This document shows positions 17,290 through 25,147 of a stretch of DNA of 64,000 bases, piece after piece (position 1 is the stretch's first letter; the number at the start of each line of letters is the position of its first letter). Source of the DNA: Alteromonas sp. 1_MG-2023. GTDB taxonomy: Bacteria; Pseudomonadota; Gammaproteobacteria; Enterobacterales; Alteromonadaceae. Under the pieces are notes generated by a model. That model was not told the origin of the DNA. It searched no databases and was given only the letters and a program-made list of their open reading frames with translations. The stretch lies in NCBI RefSeq assembly GCF_030547075.1, contig NZ_JAUOQH010000004.1:186001-250000 (forward strand), written 5' to 3'. A program made the translations under genes and the position numbers.

Positions 17290-18243
17290 TTAAAAATTAG
17301 CAGTGGCAGTTAAATAGAAGCCTGTTGAGCTAGGCTGCATGGGTAAGTTACCTAAATCTACATAGGCAGCGGTAAGCGAGAATGACTTATTGGGAAAATA
17401 AGCAATGAAAGCATCGGTGACTGTGTCCTCTTCTGCTAACCCGCCTAAGCGGTTGGTTTGAGTTCTAAATTCAACCCCTATTACCGTAGAAGGGCTGGTT
17501 AACAGCGCCAGCGTTCCTTCCCATTCTAATTTATAGCTATCATCACTAGCACTACCGAAACCAAGCAAGCCAAAGGTGTTGGCTTTGGTATAGCGGGCAG
17601 TTAGGTTAGTTAATAAGTTAAAGCCGTTGATATGGCCTAAATATAGCTTAGTGGCAGATACAAAAAAGTCGGTGCCGCTATCGTCTTTCGCACCAAGTAT
17701 ACGAGCTACACCTTGATTGGGCAGGGGGCCGGTGCCGTCAGGCAGTAGTAGCGTTGTATCAAAATCTCGATGTTTTTTATATTGTGCGCCCACTGCCACT
17801 TGGGGCACCCAAGAATGTTGATCAAACACACCGTCACCGAGCACTTTAACCTTGGCTGTCACAATATCCATATCGATACGGGTAGATTTCGCGGTATTAA
17901 TTGCCCCCTCTGTGAGCAAACTAAACACACTGCTGGTAATGCCTGAAGAGATATCTAAGGTTTGACGCTGTGCGCTTAGTTCAATGCGATCATAAATACC
18001 CAGGCTAGCCCCAAAGGTGGTTAAGGTGTAGTCGTTCAAATGCAGATATTGAACATTGGCGGTGCCATTTATTTCTTCTTTACTGCCATAACCGCTGATA
18101 AAAGCCCAAGGGGTGATGCCACCACCGGCAGCACCCTCAAACCCTGTAATACCGCCAGTAGCGGTAAGGCGCGAACCCGAATTAGCGAGGCTAAAAAAAG
18201 AAACAAGACATAAACTAGCGGCAATTATTTGCGTTCTAAACAT
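17290..18243 (-). CDS. DUF3034-family outer-membrane protein
   Basis: The 317-residue protein starts with a signal peptide (cleavage near SLA) and the family-typical opening TATGGITGFEGAAGGGITPWAFISGYGS. The rest alternates in the manner of a beta-barrel and ends in TANF, a C-terminal phenylalanine as in BAM substrates. Members are predicted outer-membrane proteins without known function. It lies 4 bases upstream of the truncated globin gene, so both are almost surely co-transcribed. A pore or accessory role for the globin/TonB receptor pair is possible but unproven. Confidence 0.8.
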   Translation of the reverse strand: MFRTQIIAASLCLVSFFSLANSGSRLTATGGITGFEGAAGGGITPWAFISGYGSKEEINGTANVQYLHLNDYTLTTFGASLGIYDRIELSAQRQTLDISSGITSSVFSLLTEGAINTAKSTRIDMDIVTAKVKVLGDGVFDQHSWVPQVAVGAQYKKHRDFDTTLLLPDGTGPLPNQGVARILGAKDDSGTDFFVSATKLYLGHINGFNLLTNLTARYTKANTFGLLGFGSASDDSYKLEWEGTLALLTSPSTVIGVEFRTQTNRLGGLAEEDTVTDAFIAYFPNKSFSLTAAYVDLGNLPMQPSSTGFYLTATANF

Positions 18244-18314
18244 AAAAATCCCATCGATTGCTTAACTAAAGAATAGGTAAGATTTTTTAGAAATACAGCC
18301 GGTTAAGTAAATTT

Positions 18315-20231
18315 TTATGCAGCAACGGTGAAACGATTTTTACCTGCACGCTTAGATTCATATAAGGCCGTATCTGCAGACTCCATCAACGACTTAACAT
18401 CTAAGGCAATCTTTTCATTTTGATGATGATAGGCCACACCTAAACTGGCTGTTACAGTAAAATCGGCGCCTTCTTTGGTGGTGAATCGATGGCTTCTTAT
18501 ATTCTCTAATACGCGCTTGGCTATTTCTTTGGCTTGCAGCAAAGTGGTACGAGGAAGCGCAATAATAAATTCGTCACCGCCAATTCGTGCAATAACATCG
18601 TTGGTACGTAAAGTGTTTGCCGCTGTTTGCGCTACAGTCTTAATTACCTCATCGCCCACATGGTGGCCTAAGCTGTCATTGATGTGTTTAAAGTTATCGA
18701 TATCGAAGGATATCAGTGCTAACCCTACATGTTCAGGATTTAGCTTAACTAAGTTATTCTCAAAATAATCAAAGAAGTAACGACGATTATGCAAGCCGGT
18801 AAGGTCGTCTCGAATAGAAAGTGCCAGCAGTTTTTTTGAGTTCTTATTTTGATAAACGACAAAGATAAGCAATAGGGCAAATATTAAGACTACTCCTGCT
18901 AACAACATGTTCTTCTGCCTAACTTTTAGTGATTGTTCTCTTGCTGTAACCGCTTGCAGTTGAGCTTGCTGCTTTAACAGCGCAATCTCTTTGTCTTTGC
19001 GCTCTGCCTCCATGGTAGCTTGTACTTGCGTAACATATTCTGAATTATTTAAGCGTTGTAGCTCTAGAAAGTCTTTGTAATATACATGAATAAATTCAAA
19101 AGCTTGCTCGAATTTATCATCTTTAAATGCGACTAATCCGTCAATGTAATCAAGCTCCAAATGCCACTGAGTACCATGAAGCGCATCTATGCCCTCAATG
19201 ATATTCCGCGCTTTCGCTAAATCTTGTTTCGCTGCGGCTAAGTTATCTAGGGCCAAATTACACAGGGCTCTTTTTTTATAAAGCTCTGCGTTGTAATCAA
19301 TAGGGCCAGATAAGCTTAGCGCGTTCTCGATGGCGCTAACTGCGGCAGTACAATCGCCCTTTTCAGCAAGCGTCATGGCGCGGCCGTAATGTAGAAAGAA
19401 CTTTTCGCTGTGCTCGTTGGTAAATTCGAGCGCTATTTCATAACGCTCAAAGTAGGTCAGTGCATCATCCCAATTTTCTAGCTTGCGATTAACCATCGCG
19501 AGCCCTAGCAAAGTACTGGCAACAAGAGGTCGGTAGTTAAGAGAGTCAAAAAACGCCAGCGCACCCTCGTAATACTCTATCGATTTTGTGTAGTTGCCTA
19601 AATAGTTATAAGTATCGCCTAGGCTTTCCTCTAAAAGGCCGTTGAAGAAAGGGTTATTTAAGCTGACGAGGTTTTTATAGGCATCTTGCAGAATTAGCGT
19701 TGCGCGGTAGTAGTCACCAGATAGAGCATAAACATAGCCTAGCTCTCTAATAGACAACACATATATGGTGCTGGTCGTGTCCTCTTTAGCAACGTCAACA
19801 GCCTGTTCTAGTGCTATGATGGCTTCAGTAATACTTCCTTTGTGATGTAACCGTACTCCCTTCAAATAACCCCATAAAGCAACCTGTTTTGAAGTCAATA
19901 CATTGGCATAAGGTTCGATAGCGGCAAACGTTGTGTCCATATCCTCGAACAAGGTTAATACACTTTCAGATTGTGCTTTGCGCAGCAATAACCAAGCTTT
20001 GCCCTCAAGGCTAAAGTTGTTCGTTTCAGTTAATTTAACTAATTCGTTGTAGGTTTGTTGTGGATACAGATAAAGATCGTCTTCAAATTGATGCAGCGCA
20101 TTCTCTGTCACATTTTCTGACACAGTGACAGGTGCAGTATTACCAGTATTAGCAAAGGCGGGAAGCGAAAGGCCAAAATGAAAAGCCAAGGCGCACAGCG
20201 TTAAGAACCAGGTACATCTGTGTACAGCCAA
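18315..20231 (-). CDS. Diguanylate cyclase with periplasmic TPR domain
   Basis: This 638-residue protein makes c-di-GMP. A signal peptide (about residues 1-27) leads into some 380 residues of periplasmic TPR-like helical repeats. A coiled coil of K/E/Q-rich sequence, one membrane segment (MLLAGVVLIFALLLIFVVY) and a cytoplasmic GGDEF domain follow. GGDEF is intact (551-555) and the RxxD inhibitory site (RTND, five residues before) is present, so product inhibition is expected. The start is TTG 20231, chosen for the strong GGAGGG site 6 bases upstream and the signal peptide it yields. DUF3034, globin and TonB receptor genes follow on the same strand after 71 bases. Confidence 0.9.
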   Translation of the reverse strand: MAVHRCTWFLTLCALAFHFGLSLPAFANTGNTAPVTVSENVTENALHQFEDDLYLYPQQTYNELVKLTETNNFSLEGKAWLLLRKAQSESVLTLFEDMDTTFAAIEPYANVLTSKQVALWGYLKGVRLHHKGSITEAIIALEQAVDVAKEDTTSTIYVLSIRELGYVYALSGDYYRATLILQDAYKNLVSLNNPFFNGLLEESLGDTYNYLGNYTKSIEYYEGALAFFDSLNYRPLVASTLLGLAMVNRKLENWDDALTYFERYEIALEFTNEHSEKFFLHYGRAMTLAEKGDCTAAVSAIENALSLSGPIDYNAELYKKRALCNLALDNLAAAKQDLAKARNIIEGIDALHGTQWHLELDYIDGLVAFKDDKFEQAFEFIHVYYKDFLELQRLNNSEYVTQVQATMEAERKDKEIALLKQQAQLQAVTAREQSLKVRQKNMLLAGVVLIFALLLIFVVYQNKNSKKLLALSIRDDLTGLHNRRYFFDYFENNLVKLNPEHVGLALISFDIDNFKHINDSLGHHVGDEVIKTVAQTAANTLRTNDVIARIGGDEFIIALPRTTLLQAKEIAKRVLENIRSHRFTTKEGADFTVTASLGVAYHHQNEKIALDVKSLMESADTALYESKRAGKNRFTVAA

Positions 20232-20374
20232 GAGATACCCTCCGAAATGGCAATAACCCTGCTTATATTTTTTGCTTAGAAGGCCTTTGAACTAGTGCCG
20301 AAATAAAGAATGCCTTTGCAGTTTGGCTGCCTAGATTAGTACGAAAAGTGGTCGGAGTGAAGCGACATTTTGGG

Positions 20375-20968
20375 TTATTTGGTAAAAACCAAGGTTTGCC
20401 AGTTAACACGGCGGCGCTGCAGCTTATCGTTAGATGCAATGTTGTGAAGCATTGTTAAGCCACAGGATTTTGCGAATTCAATGGTAGAGGTAGCGTTTAC
20501 TGGCGTGGCTACTCTGGCATCATCAAATTCACCATGACGCAAAGTAATAACCAAATGCCCATCGGTTAAAAGTAACTGGCTGCATCGCTGTAAACTTTGC
20601 TGTTGTTGCACGTGGGTGAGGTGCATCCATACCGCGCTAACCAAAATTAAGTCATAGCGGTGTTTTTTTTGTGAGGTGAGTAAAGGCAGGGTATCGTTAA
20701 CCCAGGTGACTGAACTCCCTGTTAATCGGCTTCCTAACTGCATTAATGCACTTGCCGGTTCAATAGCGGTAACTTGATTTCCCATGCTGGCCAGCGCTTT
20801 TGCATCTCGGCCAGCTCCCGCGCCTATATCTAATATGTTTCCACTCGTTAATGGTGGAATGAGTGAAAGCCAATCATTGTGAACATCTTCAAACGCCACG
20901 CTAGTGTACTGCTTGGCAAATGTATCTGCATGCTGGTGATAATATGCTATGTGCTTGTTGTACTTCAT
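20375..20968 (-). CDS. SAM-dependent class I methyltransferase
   Basis: The 197-residue protein has the Rossmann SAM motif NILDIGAGAGRDAKAL (near residue 43), the acidic post-motif VTAIEPA, and LILVSAVWMHL as motif IV region. It resembles tellurite-resistance/TehB-like and YafE-like small-molecule methyltransferases, but the substrate cannot be told. I chose the ATG at 20968 because it overlaps the stop of argP as ATGA. A longer frame to 21052 would sit inside argP. Translational coupling to argP is likely, an unusual partner for that regulator. Confidence 0.85.
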   Translation of the reverse strand: MKYNKHIAYYHQHADTFAKQYTSVAFEDVHNDWLSLIPPLTSGNILDIGAGAGRDAKALASMGNQVTAIEPASALMQLGSRLTGSSVTWVNDTLPLLTSQKKHRYDLILVSAVWMHLTHVQQQQSLQRCSQLLLTDGHLVITLRHGEFDDARVATPVNATSTIEFAKSCGLTMLHNIASNDKLQRRRVNWQTLVFTK

Positions 20969-21861
20969 GGTTTCAACTGTTCTTTTGAAATGAGTTTTAC
21001 CACTTGGCTCAAATCGCCAAGGGCATTCGATGCTAGTTCTGTCCAATGCCAAAACAAGGGCACACCTAGTTGTTTGTCGGGAAAAAGAGAAATGAGCTGC
21101 CCGGTTTTTACTTCTTGTTCAACTTGTAAGGTTGGCAGCAATGCCCAAGCCACACCTTCTAGGGCCATTTTTGCAAAGCCGTGAGACGATGGATACCAAT
21201 GGCATGTGGTTAATGACGGTGCGCAATCTAAACATTCCCGTTGATAGTCGGTAAGTAGAGTGGCATCAAATTCATCATAAAGTAACCCCGGCGTGCGCAT
21301 TACTCGCTCGGGGGTGATGTCATTGTGTAAATAGCGCTGAATAAAATGAGCTGATGCATAAAGCTGATAGTTCATTGTACCCAGCCTTGCTGATTGCCCG
21401 CCCGTAATTGGCGTGCCGGTTTGACTAATACAAGCCATCACTTTGCCTTGCTGCAATAATGTACGGGTTTGCGTTTGATCAGCATTGTAAATATGGACAG
21501 GGTTTGCACGGATTTCGCTAAATTTTGCCATCACTTCAGTAAACCAAGTGGCTAGCACATCGTTATTCACCGCCACGCTTAAGGGAGAAGCTTGGTCAGT
21601 AGTTCCACTTCGAGTGTTTAATTGCTCTTCCAGTACACTGACTTTCTGTACATGGGATAACAATTGTTCGCCAAGAGGCGTTGCTTTTAAAGGCTTTATC
21701 CGCACTAACACGGGCCCGCCTACGTGTTGTTCTAACCGTTTTATTTTCTGTGAAACTGCTGATTGAGTTAGGTTGAGCGCCTGCGCGCCGCGCTCGAAAC
21801 TACCATAGCGTAGTACTTCTCTGAAGCAATGTAGGGCCGCGTAATCAAGCATGGGAACCAA
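20965..21861 (-). CDS. argP: LysR-family regulator ArgP (IciA)
   Basis: ArgP activates the arginine/lysine exporter gene argO and other lysine-related genes. The 298 residues have the N-terminal winged helix (FERGAQALNLTQSAVSQKIKRLEQHVG) and a LysR effector domain. Features shared with E. coli ArgP include the opening DYAALHCFREV, NNDVLATWF and GVAWALLPTLQVEQEVKTG. It is divergent from a LysE-family exporter at 22037, the usual argP-argO arrangement. The gap between them carries inverted repeats. The ATG at 21861 lacks a strong ribosome site; ATG 21852 (MLDYAAL) is an alternative. Confidence 0.9.
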   Translation of the reverse strand: MVPMLDYAALHCFREVLRYGSFERGAQALNLTQSAVSQKIKRLEQHVGGPVLVRIKPLKATPLGEQLLSHVQKVSVLEEQLNTRSGTTDQASPLSVAVNNDVLATWFTEVMAKFSEIRANPVHIYNADQTQTRTLLQQGKVMACISQTGTPITGGQSARLGTMNYQLYASAHFIQRYLHNDITPERVMRTPGLLYDEFDATLLTDYQRECLDCAPSLTTCHWYPSSHGFAKMALEGVAWALLPTLQVEQEVKTGQLISLFPDKQLGVPLFWHWTELASNALGDLSQVVKLISKEQLKP

Positions 21862-21901
21862 TCATAAAAGCACAAACCTATTATAAGTTAACGGTTCTTC
21901 G

Positions 21902-21969
21902 AACAGATATTCTGTTTACTATACTTTCATTAATTAAATTAATATAAAAGAAAAATTATTAATTTAATT
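21902..21969. promoter_or_regulatory. Inverted repeats in the argP-argO divergent promoter
   Basis: AACAGA-TAT-TCTGTT (21902-21916) is followed by a perfect 12-base inverted repeat, AATTAAATTAAT (21932-21943) and ATTAATTTAATT (21958-21969), separated by 14 bases. They lie between argP and argO, where ArgP and possibly Lrp would bind. Assignment to a regulator is inference. Confidence 0.55.
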
Positions 21970-22036
21970 TGTTCGAAAAGGATAGCTAAAATCAGCGCCT
22001 CTTATTCATATATTCTAATTTTTTAAGGTTTGGTTC

Positions 22037-22639
22037 ATGTTTGCGGCAGCGTTGAGTGGTTTTGTGATGGGCGGCACCCTAATAATTGCCGTTGGAGCAC
22101 AAAATAGTTTTCTAATCGAGCAATCTTTAAAGCGTCAATGGACAGGGTTGTTCGTACTGTTGTTTATAGTGAGCGATGCCATTTCTATCAGCTTAGGCGC
22201 CATGGGGTTTGGCTTACTGCTACAGGAGTACCCATTGTTAGTGTCTGTGACTAAATGGGCTGGTGTGGTCTTCCTGTTGTGGTTCGCGTTTAACAAGCTT
22301 AAAGCCTCAATGGCAGATGATGCATTGGTGCTTGAAATGTCGAAGAAGCAAACGTCATTTAAGCGTGCGTTCCTCATTGCTATGGCGGTGACGTGGTTGA
22401 ATCCACATTTTTACTTAGATACGCTGTTGTTGATGGGCAACCTTGCCAGCCAGTGGCAAGTGGATAAATGGTGGTTTGTGTTTGGTGCGATTTGGGCATC
22501 TATCGTATGGTTTGTTGGGCTAAGCACATTAACGGCTAAATTCGCTCACCATATGCAGCGCCCGTCGTTTTGGCGCTGGTTTAACCGCTTAAATGCCGCG
22601 GTATTAGGTGCGGTTAGTATTCAGTTAGCAAGTTTGTAA
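22037..22639 (+). CDS. argO: LysE/ArgO-family arginine/lysine exporter
   Basis: This 200-residue inner-membrane exporter is predicted to have 5-6 membrane segments. It carries the family marks VGAQNSF near the N-terminus and TWLNPHFYLDTLLLMG in the middle. Divergence from argP strongly supports export of basic amino acids (arginine, toxic analogue canavanine, lysine). The ATG follows AAGGTTTGGTTC, a modest ribosome site. sugE follows on the same strand after 56 bases and has its own strong ribosome site. Confidence 0.9.
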   Translation: MFAAALSGFVMGGTLIIAVGAQNSFLIEQSLKRQWTGLFVLLFIVSDAISISLGAMGFGLLLQEYPLLVSVTKWAGVVFLLWFAFNKLKASMADDALVLEMSKKQTSFKRAFLIAMAVTWLNPHFYLDTLLLMGNLASQWQVDKWWFVFGAIWASIVWFVGLSTLTAKFAHHMQRPSFWRWFNRLNAAVLGAVSIQLASL

Positions 22640-22695
22640 TTCAGCAGCAATACCGAAAGCTAACGGTAAAAATTAAGATTAGAAAGGAGACAAAA

Positions 22696-23013
22696 ATGAG
22701 CTGGGTCTATTTGATTGTGGCTGGCTTATTGGAAATAGGTTGGCCGGTAGGGCTAAAGTTGTCTCAAGAAGCTGAAACCCGCGTAATGGGTATATTGTTA
22801 GCCATAGGGTTTATGGCGGCCAGTGGTTTTTGTTTGTGGATGGCGCAAAAAAATATTCCTATTGGAACGGCATACGCAGTATGGACAGGCATAGGTGCGG
22901 CGGGTACTTTCTTGGTGGGTGTCATTTTCTATGGCGATCCTACTTCTATCGCGCGCTACTGTGGCGCTGCCCTTATTGTGGCAGGCGTTGTGGTATTAAA
23001 ATTAGCGCATTAG
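22696..23013 (+). CDS. sugE: SugE/Gdx-type small multidrug resistance family transporter
   Basis: The 105-residue SMR protein has four membrane segments and the signatures GLLEIGWPVGLK (with the essential Glu13) and IGTAYAVWTGIGAAGTF. This subtype exports guanidinium, or quaternary ammonium compounds in some members; the Trp/Gly pattern fits Gdx rather than EmrE. An AAAGGAG site precedes the ATG. I looked for a guanidine (ykkC, mini-ykkC) riboswitch in the 56-base leader and saw none. A bidirectional terminator follows. Confidence 0.92.
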   Translation: MSWVYLIVAGLLEIGWPVGLKLSQEAETRVMGILLAIGFMAASGFCLWMAQKNIPIGTAYAVWTGIGAAGTFLVGVIFYGDPTSIARYCGAALIVAGVVVLKLAH

Positions 23014-23037
23014 TAATTTCCCCTTTTCATCTTGCAT

Positions 23038-23067
23038 AAAAAAGCTCAGGGACTGCCTGAGCTTTTT
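23038..23067. terminator. Bidirectional terminator between sugE and the DUF1499 gene
   Basis: AAAAAGCTCAGG and CCTGAGCTTTTT pair perfectly around GACTG. Runs of A before and T after make it suitable for both converging genes. Confidence 0.92.
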
Positions 23068-23095
23068 GTTTTACTGCAATGAAAAGCGTGGGTTA

Positions 23096-23812
23096 TTAAT
23101 TAGCGTTTAACTCAGCGCGCAGTTCAGTGAAGAAAGTATCAATGCGTTCAGCATTTTTACCTAAATCGCTTCTTCCTAATCTAGACTTACTACGTACATC
23201 TACAAGCGTGTTATCGTCTTTAGCTTTTAAGCGGATAACCACATCATCTTTAAATCCAAACCATTGTGTTGTTTCAGTTGCCTCTAGCGTATATGGCAAT
23301 GCCCCATCGGTCACTCGTTCCCAGCCCAGTGCATCAATAGTGCGTTCACTGGCAGCAAAAACCTCGTCGATACTTTGAGCGAGTAATTGAGTTTTAATTT
23401 CTGGGTAAGCATCAATTTGTTGTCTGGTTACTTCCCCGCCTTCATAAGTAATAGGGTTAGGCGCATTTTCACGTAGTGGTGCAATGGCAATAAATGCTGG
23501 AGGGTTGGTAACATCGGTAGTAATGTCATGGATAGGCGGTACCGTGCTGCCTTTACTCATCATTCGAACCGGCATGGCAATGGCAATTAAGGCTAATATC
23601 GCGAAAACAAACATACTACCCCAATTGACGCTTTTGCGCTTTATCAACACTTGTAAAATGATAAGTATAATAGCTGCGCCACCCACATAAACACCGTATC
23701 GAAATGAAGTAAAAACGATGCCTAAATCGACCCCAGCATATTTGTACAGCGGGCCAGGTAGTACCACCATTAAAAATCCAATAATGCTGGTTAATGCAAT
23801 GAGTGCTTTCAC
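23096..23812 (-). CDS. DUF1499-family membrane protein
   Basis: The 238-residue protein has three N-terminal membrane segments (about residues 3-20, 38-58, 68-84), then a soluble DUF1499 domain. Family hallmarks are PPIHDITTDVTNPPAF, the DDVVIRLKAKDDNTLVDVRSKSRLGRSDLGKNAERI stretch and the Tyr/Trp-rich central part. No biochemical role is established for the family. The soluble part probably faces the periplasm. Stand-alone gene with a shared terminator downstream. Confidence 0.82.
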   Translation of the reverse strand: MKALIALTSIIGFLMVVLPGPLYKYAGVDLGIVFTSFRYGVYVGGAAIILIILQVLIKRKSVNWGSMFVFAILALIAIAMPVRMMSKGSTVPPIHDITTDVTNPPAFIAIAPLRENAPNPITYEGGEVTRQQIDAYPEIKTQLLAQSIDEVFAASERTIDALGWERVTDGALPYTLEATETTQWFGFKDDVVIRLKAKDDNTLVDVRSKSRLGRSDLGKNAERIDTFFTELRAELNAN

Positions 23813-24051
23813 ATGAGCTCCTAATTATTATTAATGCTTCAAATAACCCAACTTTAACAACAATTTGTTAGTTTTAGTTCAACTATTTCCTGAAATTTAC
23901 ACATTGGATTCTACTCACATGAGTTAGGTAGTCGAAAATTTGATATATACAATAGCGAAAGAATGTTTATAGCCGTATATGCGGTTGTATGAGTGAGGGA
24001 ATGAGAATGCACTCTGCTATGCTATAGGTTGATGAGAACAAGAGGTTTACT

Positions 24052-24723
24052 ATGGGTAATGTGCAAAAGAAACCATCTTTAAGTGCCACCAATTCCCAAA
24101 AAGTAGAATTGTTGCTGGATATACTTTCCACAAAGAAAGTGCTATTTGAGGAAGGAATTAGCGAGTATGCGCTAATTTCCCAACTTAAGTCGCCACCATA
24201 TCAGCTATTTAATGAAAATGCGCTGCGCGAACCCCTCGCACTATTCAATACGCATTTCATCTTGTTTCATACCCTTTATTTGCTACGAAACCTGTGGCGT
24301 GAAGCATCAGTTGGCGAGCTAGATATCCATACGACTCGTATAGTGTTATTGCCACTCAAAGGCGTAATCAAGGGTAAGTCGGGGGGTAATTTTAATACGC
24401 TGGAAAGCAGCGAACCTTTGGCTGCCTACTATCTCAACTGGAGCAATTTAGCGAGTACCAATGAAGACGAGGTAGAGTCGTTGCTAAGTAGTTTCTGGCA
24501 GAAAATGACGGGTGCTATAACGCAAATAGAATCGAAAGAAGCCCTTGCCAGTTACCACGCTATACTGAATTTAGATGACGGTATGCCCGTTCCGTTAGCT
24601 ACACTTAAACGGCATTATCGAAAACAACTATCGACAGTACATCCAGACAAAGGGGGGAGTCATGAACAGGCTCAGCAAGTAATTTTGGCTTATCAATCTT
24701 TAGTAGCTTATTACGGGCTTTAA
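24052..24723 (+). CDS. J-domain protein of the DnaJ-related type
   Basis: The 223-residue protein has a long N-terminal DNAJ-related domain (about residues 20-150, starting KVELLLDILSTKKVLFEEGISEYALISQLK) and a C-terminal J domain (about 163-223) with the HPDK tripeptide in STVHPDKGGS. The HPD motif stimulates the ATPase of an Hsp70 partner, so this is likely a DnaK co-chaperone. There is no zinc finger or client-binding domain of classical DnaJ. Such proteins are common in marine gammaproteobacteria; the client is unknown. Stand-alone gene. Confidence 0.82.
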   Translation: MGNVQKKPSLSATNSQKVELLLDILSTKKVLFEEGISEYALISQLKSPPYQLFNENALREPLALFNTHFILFHTLYLLRNLWREASVGELDIHTTRIVLLPLKGVIKGKSGGNFNTLESSEPLAAYYLNWSNLASTNEDEVESLLSSFWQKMTGAITQIESKEALASYHAILNLDDGMPVPLATLKRHYRKQLSTVHPDKGGSHEQAQQVILAYQSLVAYYGL

Positions 24724-24968
24724 CACCAGAAATGGTATGAAAAGCGAGTTTTATGCATTTAGGTTGGCTGGTTAGTATAAATTTACTGCAACTGGGCGAA
24801 AAGATAAGTGTCTTCAACTTCCTTCGCTGTTAATCGTTAGTCTAAGTCCGCACAATGGTCGATTGTGTAGTTGATAGTAGAATTAAGGTTTACGAGTTCT
24901 TTACGTTAATGAGCGAGTAATTCCATCGTCATAGTTATTTACTACACTTGCTGAAATATTGTAAATGC

Positions 24969-25013
24969 CGCCAGCAGGCTTGAAAACAAACTCTGTTTTC
25001 AAGCCTGCTGGCG
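24969..25013. repeat. Perfect 20-bp inverted repeat with 5-base loop
   Basis: The arm starting CGCCAGCAGGCTTG at 24969-24988 is the exact reverse complement of 24994-25013; the loop is AACTC. No T run follows on either strand, so it is not a standard terminator. Such a long perfect GC-rich palindrome would be stable as RNA or as extruded single-stranded DNA. Possible identities are a REP/MITE-like element, a remnant recombination site, or a strong mRNA structure. Confidence 0.85.
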
Positions 25014-25014
25014 C

Positions 25015-25125
25015 ATGGAAGCCAATCAAGTTAGTGAAAATCTTGGTGAACGAAGATCACTAGTTATTGAAGATCCAAAATTTATGTTTATGGGTAAAAC
25101 GTTCGTGCTTACCGGTAATCGATAG
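25015..25125 (+). pseudogene. Possible remnant of a BRCT-domain gene
   Basis: A 36-codon frame ends in FMGKTFVLTGNR before a TAG. GKTFVLTG is the typical first strand of a BRCT domain, as in the C-terminus of DNA ligase LigA or in stand-alone bacterial BRCT proteins, yet nothing of the remaining domain follows. The frame starts directly beside the 20-bp inverted repeat and lacks a ribosome-binding site. I read it as a decayed fragment; a chance match is possible because the motif is short. Confidence 0.35.
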
Positions 25126-25147
25126 TTTTTAAATTCGAGAAAATATT

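Larger units (their letters stand above)
24724..25147. other. Intergenic region before the RND efflux operon
   Basis: This gap of 424 bases holds a perfect 20-bp inverted repeat (24969-25013), a short reading frame resembling the start of a BRCT domain (25015-25125), and presumably the efflux-operon promoter. Bases 24724-24960 show no gene. No divergent TetR-type repressor gene is present, unlike the usual acrR-acrAB layout. Confidence 0.6.

Noticed and set aside
22640-22695. Guanidine riboswitch before sugE
   Set aside because: The short leader lacks ykkC or paired ACGR mini-ykkC hairpins.
24969-25013. CRISPR or attC site reading of the 20-bp inverted repeat
   Set aside because: It is a single copy with no spacers, and it lacks the R/L box pattern and integrase needed for an attC array.
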